DNA of 64,000 nucleotides from SMYC01 sp963578475 (GTDB lineage: Bacteria > Acidobacteriota > Vicinamibacteria > Marinacidobacterales > SMYC01), in contig CAUZCL010000012.1 in the NCBI GenBank assembly GCA_963578475.1, positions 1 through 64,000 of the forward strand. Reading direction: 5' to 3'. How positions within the stretch are numbered: the stretch's first letter is position 1; every line of letters starts with the position of its first letter. The notes below the pieces were generated by a model that did not search any database, had not been told where the DNA came from, and worked only from the letters and a program-made list of their open reading frames with translations. Of the stretch, positions 8,136 through 16,083 are shown one piece after another. The position numbers and the translations under genes were made by a program.

Positions 8136-10976
8136 TCAAAAGACCCACTTCAAGCCGAGCCGGAACGTGATCGGTGCAAGCAAACGCGTGGGATTTCCGT
8201 AACTGCTCCCGATGCGATCGCGAAAGCGGTGAACCGTGTCCGCGTTGAAGATGTTGTACAGTTCCGCAATCGGCTCGACGAAGGCCGTGTCGCCGACCGA
8301 GATGCGCTTGCGGACGCTCAAGTTCAGGAAGTTCGTGAACGCGTCCGCCCGGTCGGTACCGCGCTGGGCGACGCGCAGAGTTTCGGAGCCCTGGTTGAGG
8401 CCCGTGACTCTCAAAGTCCGGTTCTCCGGATGCCCGGCCCGCCCGCGGTAGTTGACCGACAACATGATATTTTTCGGGAAGTTGTACGCCCCCGAGACGG
8501 TCAAGATCCACGGGAGATCGGTAAACACAGACCCATCGTCGCGATTCACTTGAGTGTTCGGGTTGTTGAAGTCGACCCCGGTGTAATAGCCATCCGACTG
8601 ATCGAACCCCTTATGGCTTCCGACCGTCAGCCCGCCGAGCAGAGACCAGTTGTTTGACATGCGCCTGCGAACGTCGAACGACATGCCGTTGTAGTTGCTC
8701 TGGAGCACGTCGACGTTCTGGATGACGCGATCCCTCGCACCGATGAAGGCGGGATCGATGTTGTACGCCGTTACCGTGCTCGGACCATCGACCGGATCGT
8801 CGTACGTGACCGACATGGGCGAATACGCGGACGTCGGCCGGTTCGCGTCGACTCGGGCGATCCCGTCGCGATGGGTCCGGTAGACGTAGTGCACGCTCAC
8901 TGCAACGTCGGCCGTCAGCTGATGTTCGAGTCCAAAGTCGAACAGGTCACTGTAGGGACGGTTGGTGCCCGGGTCGAACCGCGTACTAGCACCCCCGACA
9001 AAGCCCTCTGCCAGGAATCGGGTGAGGTCCAGTTCGGGGCTATCCGTATAGCCCCCACTCGGACCCGTGGCGAGGAAGAGATCGCCATCGAGGTCGTTCC
9101 ACGGAACCGTGCTCGAGTTCCCGCTGACGGGATTCACACCCTGGGTGAACTGCGAGCCGGTCTGGATGTAGCTACGTCCGTAGTAAACCTTGATAGCGGT
9201 TCGGCCGTCGCCACGGATGTCGTAGGCGAGTCCCAGCCGCGGCGCGACGTTGCCACCCCAGTGCGGAACATTCTGAGCGAGCGCGGTGAAGCTCCGCTCG
9301 CCAGTCCAGGGGCCTGCCGGGCTCGTCTGCGCCGGGACCGTGCCCTTGATGCCGTCGAAACGCACGCCGAGATTGAGGGTCAACTTCCGGCCGATGGTCC
9401 AGGAGTCGTTCACGTAGGCGCCCCAAGTGTTCAAGCGGTTGTCGGACTGCACCGGCGTGTCAAAAAGAATCGCCTCATCGCCGACGCCGTCGATGGCCCT
9501 GAGGTTGATGCCTTGATTCACCGTTCTCCTGGTTTGAAATCGCTCCCGGCCGATTTGAACGCCCACCTTCAGATCGTGGGCTCCGCCACCGGTGTCCGCG
9601 AATATGCTCAAGTTCGCGTTGAACTGATTCCGGTGGTTGGGGTTGATGTACTCGTTCTGCGCGGCGCGAAGACCTTGCCCTAGGCCGGTGTCCGCGAAAG
9701 CGATGGTGTCCGAGGTCACGGCTTCGTTGTAGTAGTACGGCGTCTCGCCCCACATACGGCCGAATCGCACGTCGAGAAGCGCTTTGTCTCCTATGAGGCT
9801 GTTGTAGCTGAGCACGAGATTATGCGCCGGCTGCTTCTGGAATGAGGTGGCCGCGATCTCCGCGAAGGGCTGGCCGGACAAGTTGCGGTGAAAGCGGTAC
9901 TTCCAGTTCTTGTTGAACATCACGAAGAACTTGGTGTTGTCGTTGATCTGATAGGTGGTCTTAGCCATGAAGTTCGTGATGCGGTTGTCGTCGATGACCT
10001 GGCCGCCGCCTTCCCCGAGACCTAGTGTTCCGGGCAGGAACTGGTCCACTCTCCACCATCGGCCCGAGGCGAAAAACCACGCTTTGTCCTGGGCGATGGG
10101 CCCGCCGATCGTACCCTGTAAGTCGTAGGCGAGTTCGGTCGGGTTGCCGCCGAGAGAGGAATCCTCCGGGGTGTTGGTTCCTTGCATCGCATCGTTGTTG
10201 AAGAAGACCGACTGGTTGCCGGAAACCTCGTTGCCGCCGGACTTCGTCACCATGTTCATGTAGACGCCGGCGACGTCGCTCTCTGCCGTCATCGCGGACG
10301 TCTGGAAGTTGTACTCCTCGAACATCCCGAAGTCGTAGTACTGCATCGTCCAGCCGCCGCTGCCGCCGGGCCAGTTCACTTTGAGCCCGTCGATCGAGAA
10401 CGACTTCTGGCTGTTGGCCGAGCCCATCACTTCGAGCTGGTATTGCTGCATACCGCGATTGCCACCGACGTCCACCTGACCGGTGATCATACCCGGGACC
10501 AATCCGGCCATCTCCCACGGGTTGCGGGCGGTCGGGATGTTCTCGTAGATGTCGGCGTCGATGTTCGTCGAGGTAATGTTCTGCCGTACGTCGACAACCG
10601 GCGATTCACCGGTGACGGTGATGGTCTCCGCGACGGCGCCAACCGTGAGCGCGACGTTCACCGTCGTGACACGGGCCACGGCGATGACAACACCTTCTTG
10701 CGTCAACGTGGAGAAGCCCGCCAACTCGTAGGTGGCCGAGTACTCTCCGGGTGGGAGAGATCGGAACGCATAGGCTCCGGTACCGCCCGCTACTTGAGTT
10801 TGCGACCCTCCGATGAGGGCACTACTGGTGATCGTGACGGTCGCGCCGGGCACGATACCCCCCGACGCGTCGCTCACGGTGCCCGTGAGGGTTCCGTATT
10901 GTTGCTGCGCTGTAGCGAGTCCCGCCACAACCAAAAGCGACGTAAGCGCAATCGCTATGCATGTTCTCCATCTCAT
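8136..10976 (-). CDS. Oar-like TonB-dependent outer-membrane receptor
   Basis: 946 residues from the ATG at 10976, chosen over an upstream ATG at 11003 because AAAGGAG sits 6 bases before it. Signal peptide about 1-23; carboxypeptidase-regulatory (CarboxypepD_reg) domain about 25-95 (GTLTGTVSDASGG, then ATVTI and PPGEY); plug domain about 105-235 containing a DGLKVN segment; then a long beta-barrel ending LGLKWVF with the terminal Phe usual for outer-membrane barrels. Such receptors import or bind large substrates such as peptides. It precedes the peptidase/amidohydrolase cluster in the same orientation, but a strong terminator separates it, so co-regulation would be through separate promoters. 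Confidence 0.92.
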   Translation of the reverse strand: MRWRTCIAIALTSLLVVAGLATAQQQYGTLTGTVSDASGGIVPGATVTITSSALIGGSQTQVAGGTGAYAFRSLPPGEYSATYELAGFSTLTQEGVVIAVARVTTVNVALTVGAVAETITVTGESPVVDVRQNITSTNIDADIYENIPTARNPWEMAGLVPGMITGQVDVGGNRGMQQYQLEVMGSANSQKSFSIDGLKVNWPGGSGGWTMQYYDFGMFEEYNFQTSAMTAESDVAGVYMNMVTKSGGNEVSGNQSVFFNNDAMQGTNTPEDSSLGGNPTELAYDLQGTIGGPIAQDKAWFFASGRWWRVDQFLPGTLGLGEGGGQVIDDNRITNFMAKTTYQINDNTKFFVMFNKNWKYRFHRNLSGQPFAEIAATSFQKQPAHNLVLSYNSLIGDKALLDVRFGRMWGETPYYYNEAVTSDTIAFADTGLGQGLRAAQNEYINPNHRNQFNANLSIFADTGGGAHDLKVGVQIGRERFQTRRTVNQGINLRAIDGVGDEAILFDTPVQSDNRLNTWGAYVNDSWTIGRKLTLNLGVRFDGIKGTVPAQTSPAGPWTGERSFTALAQNVPHWGGNVAPRLGLAYDIRGDGRTAIKVYYGRSYIQTGSQFTQGVNPVSGNSSTVPWNDLDGDLFLATGPSGGYTDSPELDLTRFLAEGFVGGASTRFDPGTNRPYSDLFDFGLEHQLTADVAVSVHYVYRTHRDGIARVDANRPTSAYSPMSVTYDDPVDGPSTVTAYNIDPAFIGARDRVIQNVDVLQSNYNGMSFDVRRRMSNNWSLLGGLTVGSHKGFDQSDGYYTGVDFNNPNTQVNRDDGSVFTDLPWILTVSGAYNFPKNIMLSVNYRGRAGHPENRTLRVTGLNQGSETLRVAQRGTDRADAFTNFLNLSVRKRISVGDTAFVEPIAELYNIFNADTVHRFRDRIGSSYGNPTRLLAPITFRLGLKWVF

Positions 10977-11059
10977 GAATTGCTCCTTTTGCGTGATGAT
11001 CAAAAAAAAGCCTCAGTTCGATGCCAATCCGTCATAGAAAGCTCCCACTTCAAGTACAT

Positions 11060-11226
11060 GGGTATGCAAAATTGGTTCCCAGAGACGAGTCGGTTTGGGA
11101 GCTCACAGACTCCGATGTAAACAATTGGACCAAAACGAGATAGCAAAACAGTGCGGTGAAGTTACTCCCGTGTCGAAAGGATTTTGTACCAAAAATTGGA
11201 TACAAAATCCAACGATATGGATCGTT
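11060..11226. promoter_or_regulatory. AT-rich palindrome cluster upstream of the TonB receptor
   Basis: A near-perfect 32-bp dyad occupies 11179-11210: GGATTTTGTA, a central CCAAAAATTGGA that is itself almost palindromic, then TACAAAATCC. It is followed immediately by a second inverted repeat, AACGAT-atgg-ATCGTT, at 11211-11226. AATTGG cores recur near 11070, 11123 and 11194. The position, 85-250 bp before the receptor start on the minus strand, suits operator sites for a dimeric repressor. No regulator gene is adjacent. Function is inferred from symmetry only. Confidence 0.5.
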
Positions 11227-11339
11227 CTATCCAAAAAAACATGAACGCACTCAAGACCCGCGCGCGCCGAGACCGGTTGACGGCTTTCTACTCGGCAAGC
11301 GATTCCTCATCCCTGGACACGGACTTTCGCGACTTTGAT

Positions 11340-11618
11340 CGGGGCATGCCGGAACTGACGTCATTCGGCTGCCGTACCGTGCGCCGAATCTGAAAGGTCT
11401 GTTTCGTCGATCAAGAGCGAGGCCTGGATCGGATGATTTGGTGAGCAATCGCCGCGCCGTGCCGTCGCCGAGTTCATCCATCACCATCATGGAGAACCAT
11501 CAAGGGCTCGGGAACGCGTTGATCAATGCGGAAGAATCGTCGGCGTCTCTATGAGAACGTCCGCTGTTGCAAGCGACGGAGCCGCTTGCTCAATTATTGC
11601 CATCGCGACGCCGCATAG
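11340..11618 (+). pseudogene. fossil integrase-core (rve) transposase, C-terminal part
   Basis: Read across frames, the plus strand gives LPYRAPNL, SIKSE, LDRMI, RRAVAEFIHHHH, NHQGLGNALI and finally RLLNYCHRDAA-stop (stop at 11616-11618). These are the ordered C-terminal landmarks of integrase-catalytic-core transposases (PPRSPNLNAYAERFVRSIK, HYH-ERNHQGL, LLNYYHREAA in typical members). Several indels break the frame and no terminal repeats are visible, so it is an inactive remnant. Confidence 0.75.
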
Positions 11619-11880
11619 GAGTTGAGAATACATCGGAGAGTGGAGCTTGGGCTCCGTTCTTGTTTTGGAAAGGACGCGATTGACCCTCGCCGTGTAAAGG
11701 GGATAATGCTCTTGGAGCCATCTAAATCTTGACACACTTGGTGACGGCGCTCGCTTTGGTCGAGGTGTTGTCTCCTGCCCACCGCTTTCGCTTCGTACAA
11801 ATGCGCGAGCAGCCAAGCCTAGATTACGTGAACCTTGACGTCCGCGCCAGACGGATTGTGACTGTCGTGGAAGGTCGTTG
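11619..11880 (+). promoter_or_regulatory. intergenic region with candidate sigma-70 promoter
   Basis: TTGACC at 11680-11685 and GATAAT at 11702-11707, separated by 16 bp, form a near-consensus sigma-70 promoter pointing to the ASPIC/UnbV gene 170 bp downstream. The rest of the stretch holds no gene that I recognise. Confidence 0.45.
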
Positions 11881-14028
11881 ATGCCGCTCGGAATATTCGC
11901 GCTTCTTGCGCTCCTTGCACAGAGCGAGCAGGCCACGGGCACACGCAAGATGGTCGAGCTTCTCGAGCGAACAGCTCAGAACGCGGACCCGCGCGAGAAC
12001 CTCTACCTCAACCACGAGCGCGCGGCGATGACCGCGCGCGAGCTCGAAGACGTGCGCGATGAAGCCACCCGGGCTCGCGGCTTGTACTTGCTCGCGCCCG
12101 AGCTTCTTCTGAGCGGCGACACCGCAGGGGCGATCGAGACGCTCGAAGAGCTCGACGGATTCCTCGCGAAACAAACCGGGCCGTCAGTCAAAAAACTCCG
12201 GCGCGATATCGGGGAGCTCGTCGGCGTCGCCTACCTCCGGCTGGGAGAGCAGCAAAATTGTTTCGAGCACGGCAGCGCCGATTCCTGCGTCCTGCCGATC
12301 AAAGGAAGCGGCATCCATCGCAACCCCGAGGGCTCGCGGCGCGCGATCGCCCAGTTCGAGAAGATTCTGGACAAGCGGCCCGGGAACACGAGCGTCCGGT
12401 GGCTTCTAAACCTCGCCTACATGACCCTCGGGGAATATCCGAACAGGGTGCCCTCGAAGTGGCGCGTCAACGCGTCCTTGTTCGAAACCGATTACGACAT
12501 CAAACCGTTTCTGGACGTCGCGTTCCAACTCGGCCTCGACGTGAACGGGCTCGCTGGAGGCGTCGTCGTGGAGGATCTCGATCGCGACGGCGACCTGGAT
12601 CTCGTGTGCTCGTCGTGGGGGCTGCGCGATCCAATCCGCGTGTTCCGGAACGACGGTGGCACCTTCACAGATTCCACGGAAGCGTCGGGCCTCGCCGGTA
12701 TCACCGGCGGCCTCAACCTCGTGCACGCGGATTACGACAATGACGGGCGTGAGGACATTCTCGTCCTTCGGGGCGCATGGTGGGGTGCCGAAGGCCGCCA
12801 CCCCAACTCGCTTCTCCGCAACACTTCCCGGCCCGGCGAGCTGCGCTTCGAAGACGTCACGCACGCATCCGGGCTCTTGAGCTTTCACCCGACCCAAACG
12901 GCAGCATGGGCGGATTACGACGGCGACGGGTGGCTCGACCTTTTCATCGGCAACGAATCGGAGCCTTCGGAGCTCTACCGCAACAACAGGGATGGCACGT
13001 TCACGAACGTAACCGGCGACGCCGGCCTCAAGCTCGTGGCCCACGTGAAAGCCGTCGCATGGGGCGACTTTAACAACGATAATCACCCGGACTTGTACAT
13101 CTCCGCTCTCGGCGCGCCCAACCGACTCTATCGCAATGATGGCCGAGGTGGCTTCAAGAACGTCGCGGCAGAAGCGGGGGTCGAAGAGCCGATCGCGAGC
13201 TTTCCGGCGTGGTTTTTCGACTACGACAACGACGGATGGCTCGACCTCTTCGTGTCCGGCTACAGTGTAGCCGAAGGTGACTACATGGAGCTCGAGCACA
13301 AAGGCGAGTCCCCCCGTTTATACCGCAACCGAGGAAACGGTACTTTTGCGGACGTCACGGAGCGCGCCGGCCTCGACCGGCTCTCGCTGACCATGGGCTC
13401 GAACTTCGGGGACTTGGACAATGACGGCTTTCTCGACTTCTACCTCGGAACTGGCGAGCCCGATCTGCGAGCCCTCGTCCCGAACCGAATGTATCGTAAC
13501 GACGCTGGACGGCGCTTCCAGGACGTGACGACCTCCGGCGGTTTCGGCCACTTGCAGAAAGGCCACGGTGTGGCTTTCGCCGATCTGGACCATGACGGGG
13601 ATCAAGATATCTACGCTGTTATGGGCGGCGCCTATAGTGGAGACGTCTATCGCAACGTCTTGTTCGAGAATCCCGGCCACGGAAACCATTTCATGATCTT
13701 GAGCCTCGAAGGCAGCGACTCCAACCGCTCCGCCATCGGGGCCCGCATTCGCGTGCAAGTCGACTCGACGGGGGGCGCGCGCGACATTTACGCGACCATC
13801 ACGACGGGGGGGAGCTTTGGCTCCACGAGCTTGCGCAAGACGATCGGGCTCGGCCAAGCGACGGCTGTGCGCGAGCTCGAGGTTCTCTGGCCCGCCACCG
13901 GGAAGCGTCAGGTGTTCGACAACTTACCCTTGGACCGATGGATTGTCATCGAGGAAGGAAGCTCGAAACCGCTAATCCGCAACCTCGAGCCGCTTCCGTT
14001 CTCCAACAAAGTGAAGAGACCACAGTAG
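11881..14028 (+). CDS. TPR plus FG-GAP/VCBS repeat protein with ASPIC/UnbV domain
   Basis: 715 residues from the ATG at 11881 (GGAAGG six bases upstream; a TTG one codon earlier is less likely). A hydrophobic N-terminus (about 1-16) suggests export. TPR-like helices occupy about 20-200, followed by seven or more FG-GAP/VCBS blade repeats carrying calcium-binding DxDxDG motifs (DLDRDGDLD, DYDGDGWLD, DLDNDGFLD and others, about 220-600), then a C-terminal ASPIC/UnbV domain (about 620-700, LEVLWPATGKRQ). This CRTAC-type layout predicts a secreted calcium-stabilised beta-propeller; its ligand is unknown. A shorter relative follows, and a decayed copy of this gene lies at 15830-16076. Confidence 0.88.
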   Translation: MPLGIFALLALLAQSEQATGTRKMVELLERTAQNADPRENLYLNHERAAMTARELEDVRDEATRARGLYLLAPELLLSGDTAGAIETLEELDGFLAKQTGPSVKKLRRDIGELVGVAYLRLGEQQNCFEHGSADSCVLPIKGSGIHRNPEGSRRAIAQFEKILDKRPGNTSVRWLLNLAYMTLGEYPNRVPSKWRVNASLFETDYDIKPFLDVAFQLGLDVNGLAGGVVVEDLDRDGDLDLVCSSWGLRDPIRVFRNDGGTFTDSTEASGLAGITGGLNLVHADYDNDGREDILVLRGAWWGAEGRHPNSLLRNTSRPGELRFEDVTHASGLLSFHPTQTAAWADYDGDGWLDLFIGNESEPSELYRNNRDGTFTNVTGDAGLKLVAHVKAVAWGDFNNDNHPDLYISALGAPNRLYRNDGRGGFKNVAAEAGVEEPIASFPAWFFDYDNDGWLDLFVSGYSVAEGDYMELEHKGESPRLYRNRGNGTFADVTERAGLDRLSLTMGSNFGDLDNDGFLDFYLGTGEPDLRALVPNRMYRNDAGRRFQDVTTSGGFGHLQKGHGVAFADLDHDGDQDIYAVMGGAYSGDVYRNVLFENPGHGNHFMILSLEGSDSNRSAIGARIRVQVDSTGGARDIYATITTGGSFGSTSLRKTIGLGQATAVRELEVLWPATGKRQVFDNLPLDRWIVIEEGSSKPLIRNLEPLPFSNKVKRPQ

Positions 14029-14145
14029 AGCTTCCGGAAACTTTCGAGCAAAGCCCCGCAGCCGAGATAGATCTCACGATCCGAGCCCGCCGAGTCGAGC
14101 TCGCGGTGATTGATCTTCCCGTTTGAGAAAGGGAATAATGCTCCT

Positions 14146-15807
14146 GTGCGAAATTTGGTCCAATACCTGGTCCTGGTCGCCACGATACTTTCAGGGCTTT
14201 CACCGCATGCCGAGACCCGCCGCGCTCGATTCGTCGAGATGAGGGATCATTCGACCATCGACTACCAGAACGTCAGCGGCGACCCGAGCAAGCGCCTCAT
14301 CCTCAGCTCGCTCGGAAATGGAATCGCTCTCTTGGATTTCGACCAGGACGGAGACCTCGACCTTTTTCTTACTAATGGGGCACGACTCGATGACGACGTC
14401 ATCTCGGAAGGACCCGGCAGCCGTCTCTACCGGAACGAGGGCGATTTCGCGTTCGACGACGTCACGCTTGCTGCCGGTGGGGGGGGGGGGGGGTGGGCCT
14501 TTGGGTCGGCCGCCGGCGACGTCGACAATGACGGGTTTCCCGATCTCTTCGTGACTCGCTTCGGTGCGGACTTGCTCTACCGCAATCGTGGCGATGGAAC
14601 CTTCGTTGAGTCGAGTTGGGATGCAGGCATCACACGCGAAAGCTGGAGCGCGAGTGCCGCCTTTTTCGATGGCGACGGCGACGGCTTTCTCGACCTCTAC
14701 GTAACGAGCTACCTAAGCGTCGACCCTCGCACGTTGAAGCCGCCGGGAGCGGGTCCCAATTGCCTGTGGCTCGAGCTCGAAGTCTTTTGCGGCCCCGCGG
14801 GACTGACGCCGGAACCGGACGCGTATTACAGGAACAACGGAGACTTCACCTTCACAGACGTTACCAGGTCATCGTTTCCCGCTGGTTTGGCGAGTCCGAG
14901 CCTTGGCGTCGTCGCTGGCGACTATGATGACGATGGGGACGTCGATCTCTATGTCGTGAACGATTCTCAGCCAAATTTCTTGTTTCAGAACGACGGCGAC
15001 GGTCGGTTCGACGAGGTGGCCTTGCTTTCCGGCGCCGCCTATAACATGGACGGCCTGGCCCAGGCGGGTATGGGCGTGGATATGGGAGATCTCAACGGCG
15101 ACGGAGTGTTCGATCTGTTCGTGACGAATTTTTCCCACGACGCCAACACGGCCTATTTCGGCACCGGCAAAGGCCTCTTCAGCGACGAGACGCGCGGCGC
15201 GCGGCTGCGCGGCGCGAGCTGGTTCGAGCTCGGCTGGGCGACGCGCATCGTGGACCTCGACAACGATGGGGACGAGGATCTTTTTGTGGCCAACGGTCAT
15301 GTCTACCCGCAAGTCGACAACGCCGACGCACCTCCGAGCTATGGACAGAGAAACCAGATCTTTTGGAACGACGGCGAAGGACGCTTCGAAGAAGGTGCGT
15401 TCGAAGCCGGGGACGCGATCGCCGAAGAGCGCTCCAGTCGCGGTGGGGCCTTCGGTGATTTGGATGACGACGGAGATATTGATATCGTCGTTCTCGATAT
15501 CGACGCGCCGCCGTCGCTGCTCCGGAACGAGCTGCCTGCCAGCAACTGGCTGGTACTTCGGCTCGTGGGTAGGTCGACGAATCGCGACGGCGTGGGTGTG
15601 CGCGTCGTCGTGAGTGCCGGACACCAGGTGAAGGAAGTCCATCCGTCGGGAAGCTACCTCTCGTCGAACGATCCGAGGCTCCACTTCGGGCTCGGCCCGG
15701 CCACTCGCGTGGCTTCCATCGAGATCCTTTGGCCGAGCGGACAGCGGGAGACGTTGACGGATGTGCCCGCCGGTAGCGTCATGCTCGTTATGGAAGAGCC
15801 TTTATGA
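14146..15807 (+). CDS. FG-GAP/VCBS repeat protein with ASPIC/UnbV domain, poly-G tract
   Basis: 553 residues if the GTG at 14146 is used, which gives a clean signal peptide (about 1-22, ending PHA); the frame is open from a TTG at 14110. Multiple calcium-binding blade repeats (DFDQDGDLD, DGDGDGFLD, DYDDDGDVD, DLDNDGDED) span about 55-450 and an ASPIC/UnbV domain closes the protein (IEILWPSGQRET). It lacks the N-terminal TPR section of its upstream neighbour. The AAGGGGGGW stretch near residue 115 is encoded by 15 consecutive G residues, so length changes would switch the frame on or off. Likely a secreted propeller paired with the preceding gene. Confidence 0.85.
   Translation: MRNLVQYLVLVATILSGLSPHAETRRARFVEMRDHSTIDYQNVSGDPSKRLILSSLGNGIALLDFDQDGDLDLFLTNGARLDDDVISEGPGSRLYRNEGDFAFDDVTLAAGGGGGGWAFGSAAGDVDNDGFPDLFVTRFGADLLYRNRGDGTFVESSWDAGITRESWSASAAFFDGDGDGFLDLYVTSYLSVDPRTLKPPGAGPNCLWLELEVFCGPAGLTPEPDAYYRNNGDFTFTDVTRSSFPAGLASPSLGVVAGDYDDDGDVDLYVVNDSQPNFLFQNDGDGRFDEVALLSGAAYNMDGLAQAGMGVDMGDLNGDGVFDLFVTNFSHDANTAYFGTGKGLFSDETRGARLRGASWFELGWATRIVDLDNDGDEDLFVANGHVYPQVDNADAPPSYGQRNQIFWNDGEGRFEEGAFEAGDAIAEERSSRGGAFGDLDDDGDIDIVVLDIDAPPSLLRNELPASNWLVLRLVGRSTNRDGVGVRVVVSAGHQVKEVHPSGSYLSSNDPRLHFGLGPATRVASIEILWPSGQRETLTDVPAGSVMLVMEEPL
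14479..14493 (+). repeat. homopolymeric G15 tract inside coding sequence
   Basis: Fifteen consecutive G bases in the FG-GAP/ASPIC gene. The current length keeps the frame open. Runs this long are prone to slipped-strand mispairing and also to sequencing error. Confidence 0.95.
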
Positions 15808-15829
15808 GATGCCGAGATGGCTAGATGCC

Positions 15830-16076
15830 GCTGATAGCCGTGCCGGCTCGACCTCTTCGTCTCCGCCAAAAGCGTAGCCGCAAGCCGCTCCATAGAGCTC
15901 GATTACAAAAGCAAGTCTCGCCGTTTGTATTGGAACTGAGGAAACGATACCTTGGGACGTCAACGCACGCACCGGTTGGACCGTGAACAATGGCAATGTC
16001 TTCGAGGAAGGAAGCTCGATACCGCGAATGCGCAAACTTCGAGCCGCTTCCGTTCCTCGACAAAAGCGAGGAGAAA
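15830..16076 (+). pseudogene. deletion-scarred copy of the TPR-FG-GAP/ASPIC gene
   Basis: Bases 15841-15985 align with about 13240-13385 of the gene at 11881-14028 (GGCTCGACCTCTTCGT, then GAGGAAACG, then the CGACCGG/CGCACCGG region). Bases 15985-16075 align with its 3' end (GAGGAAGGAAGCTCGA, then GAGCCGCTTCCGTTC). About 550 bp between the two blocks are missing and the frame contains stops. It is a fossil tandem duplicate lying between the second ASPIC gene and the amidohydrolase. Confidence 0.75.
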
Positions 16077-16083
16077 AATATTC

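Noticed and set aside
11523..11948. Minus-strand open frame of 141 codons in the intergenic region
   Set aside because: Low-complexity Arg/Ser content, overlaps both the transposase fossil and the ASPIC gene start, no ribosome-binding site or family.
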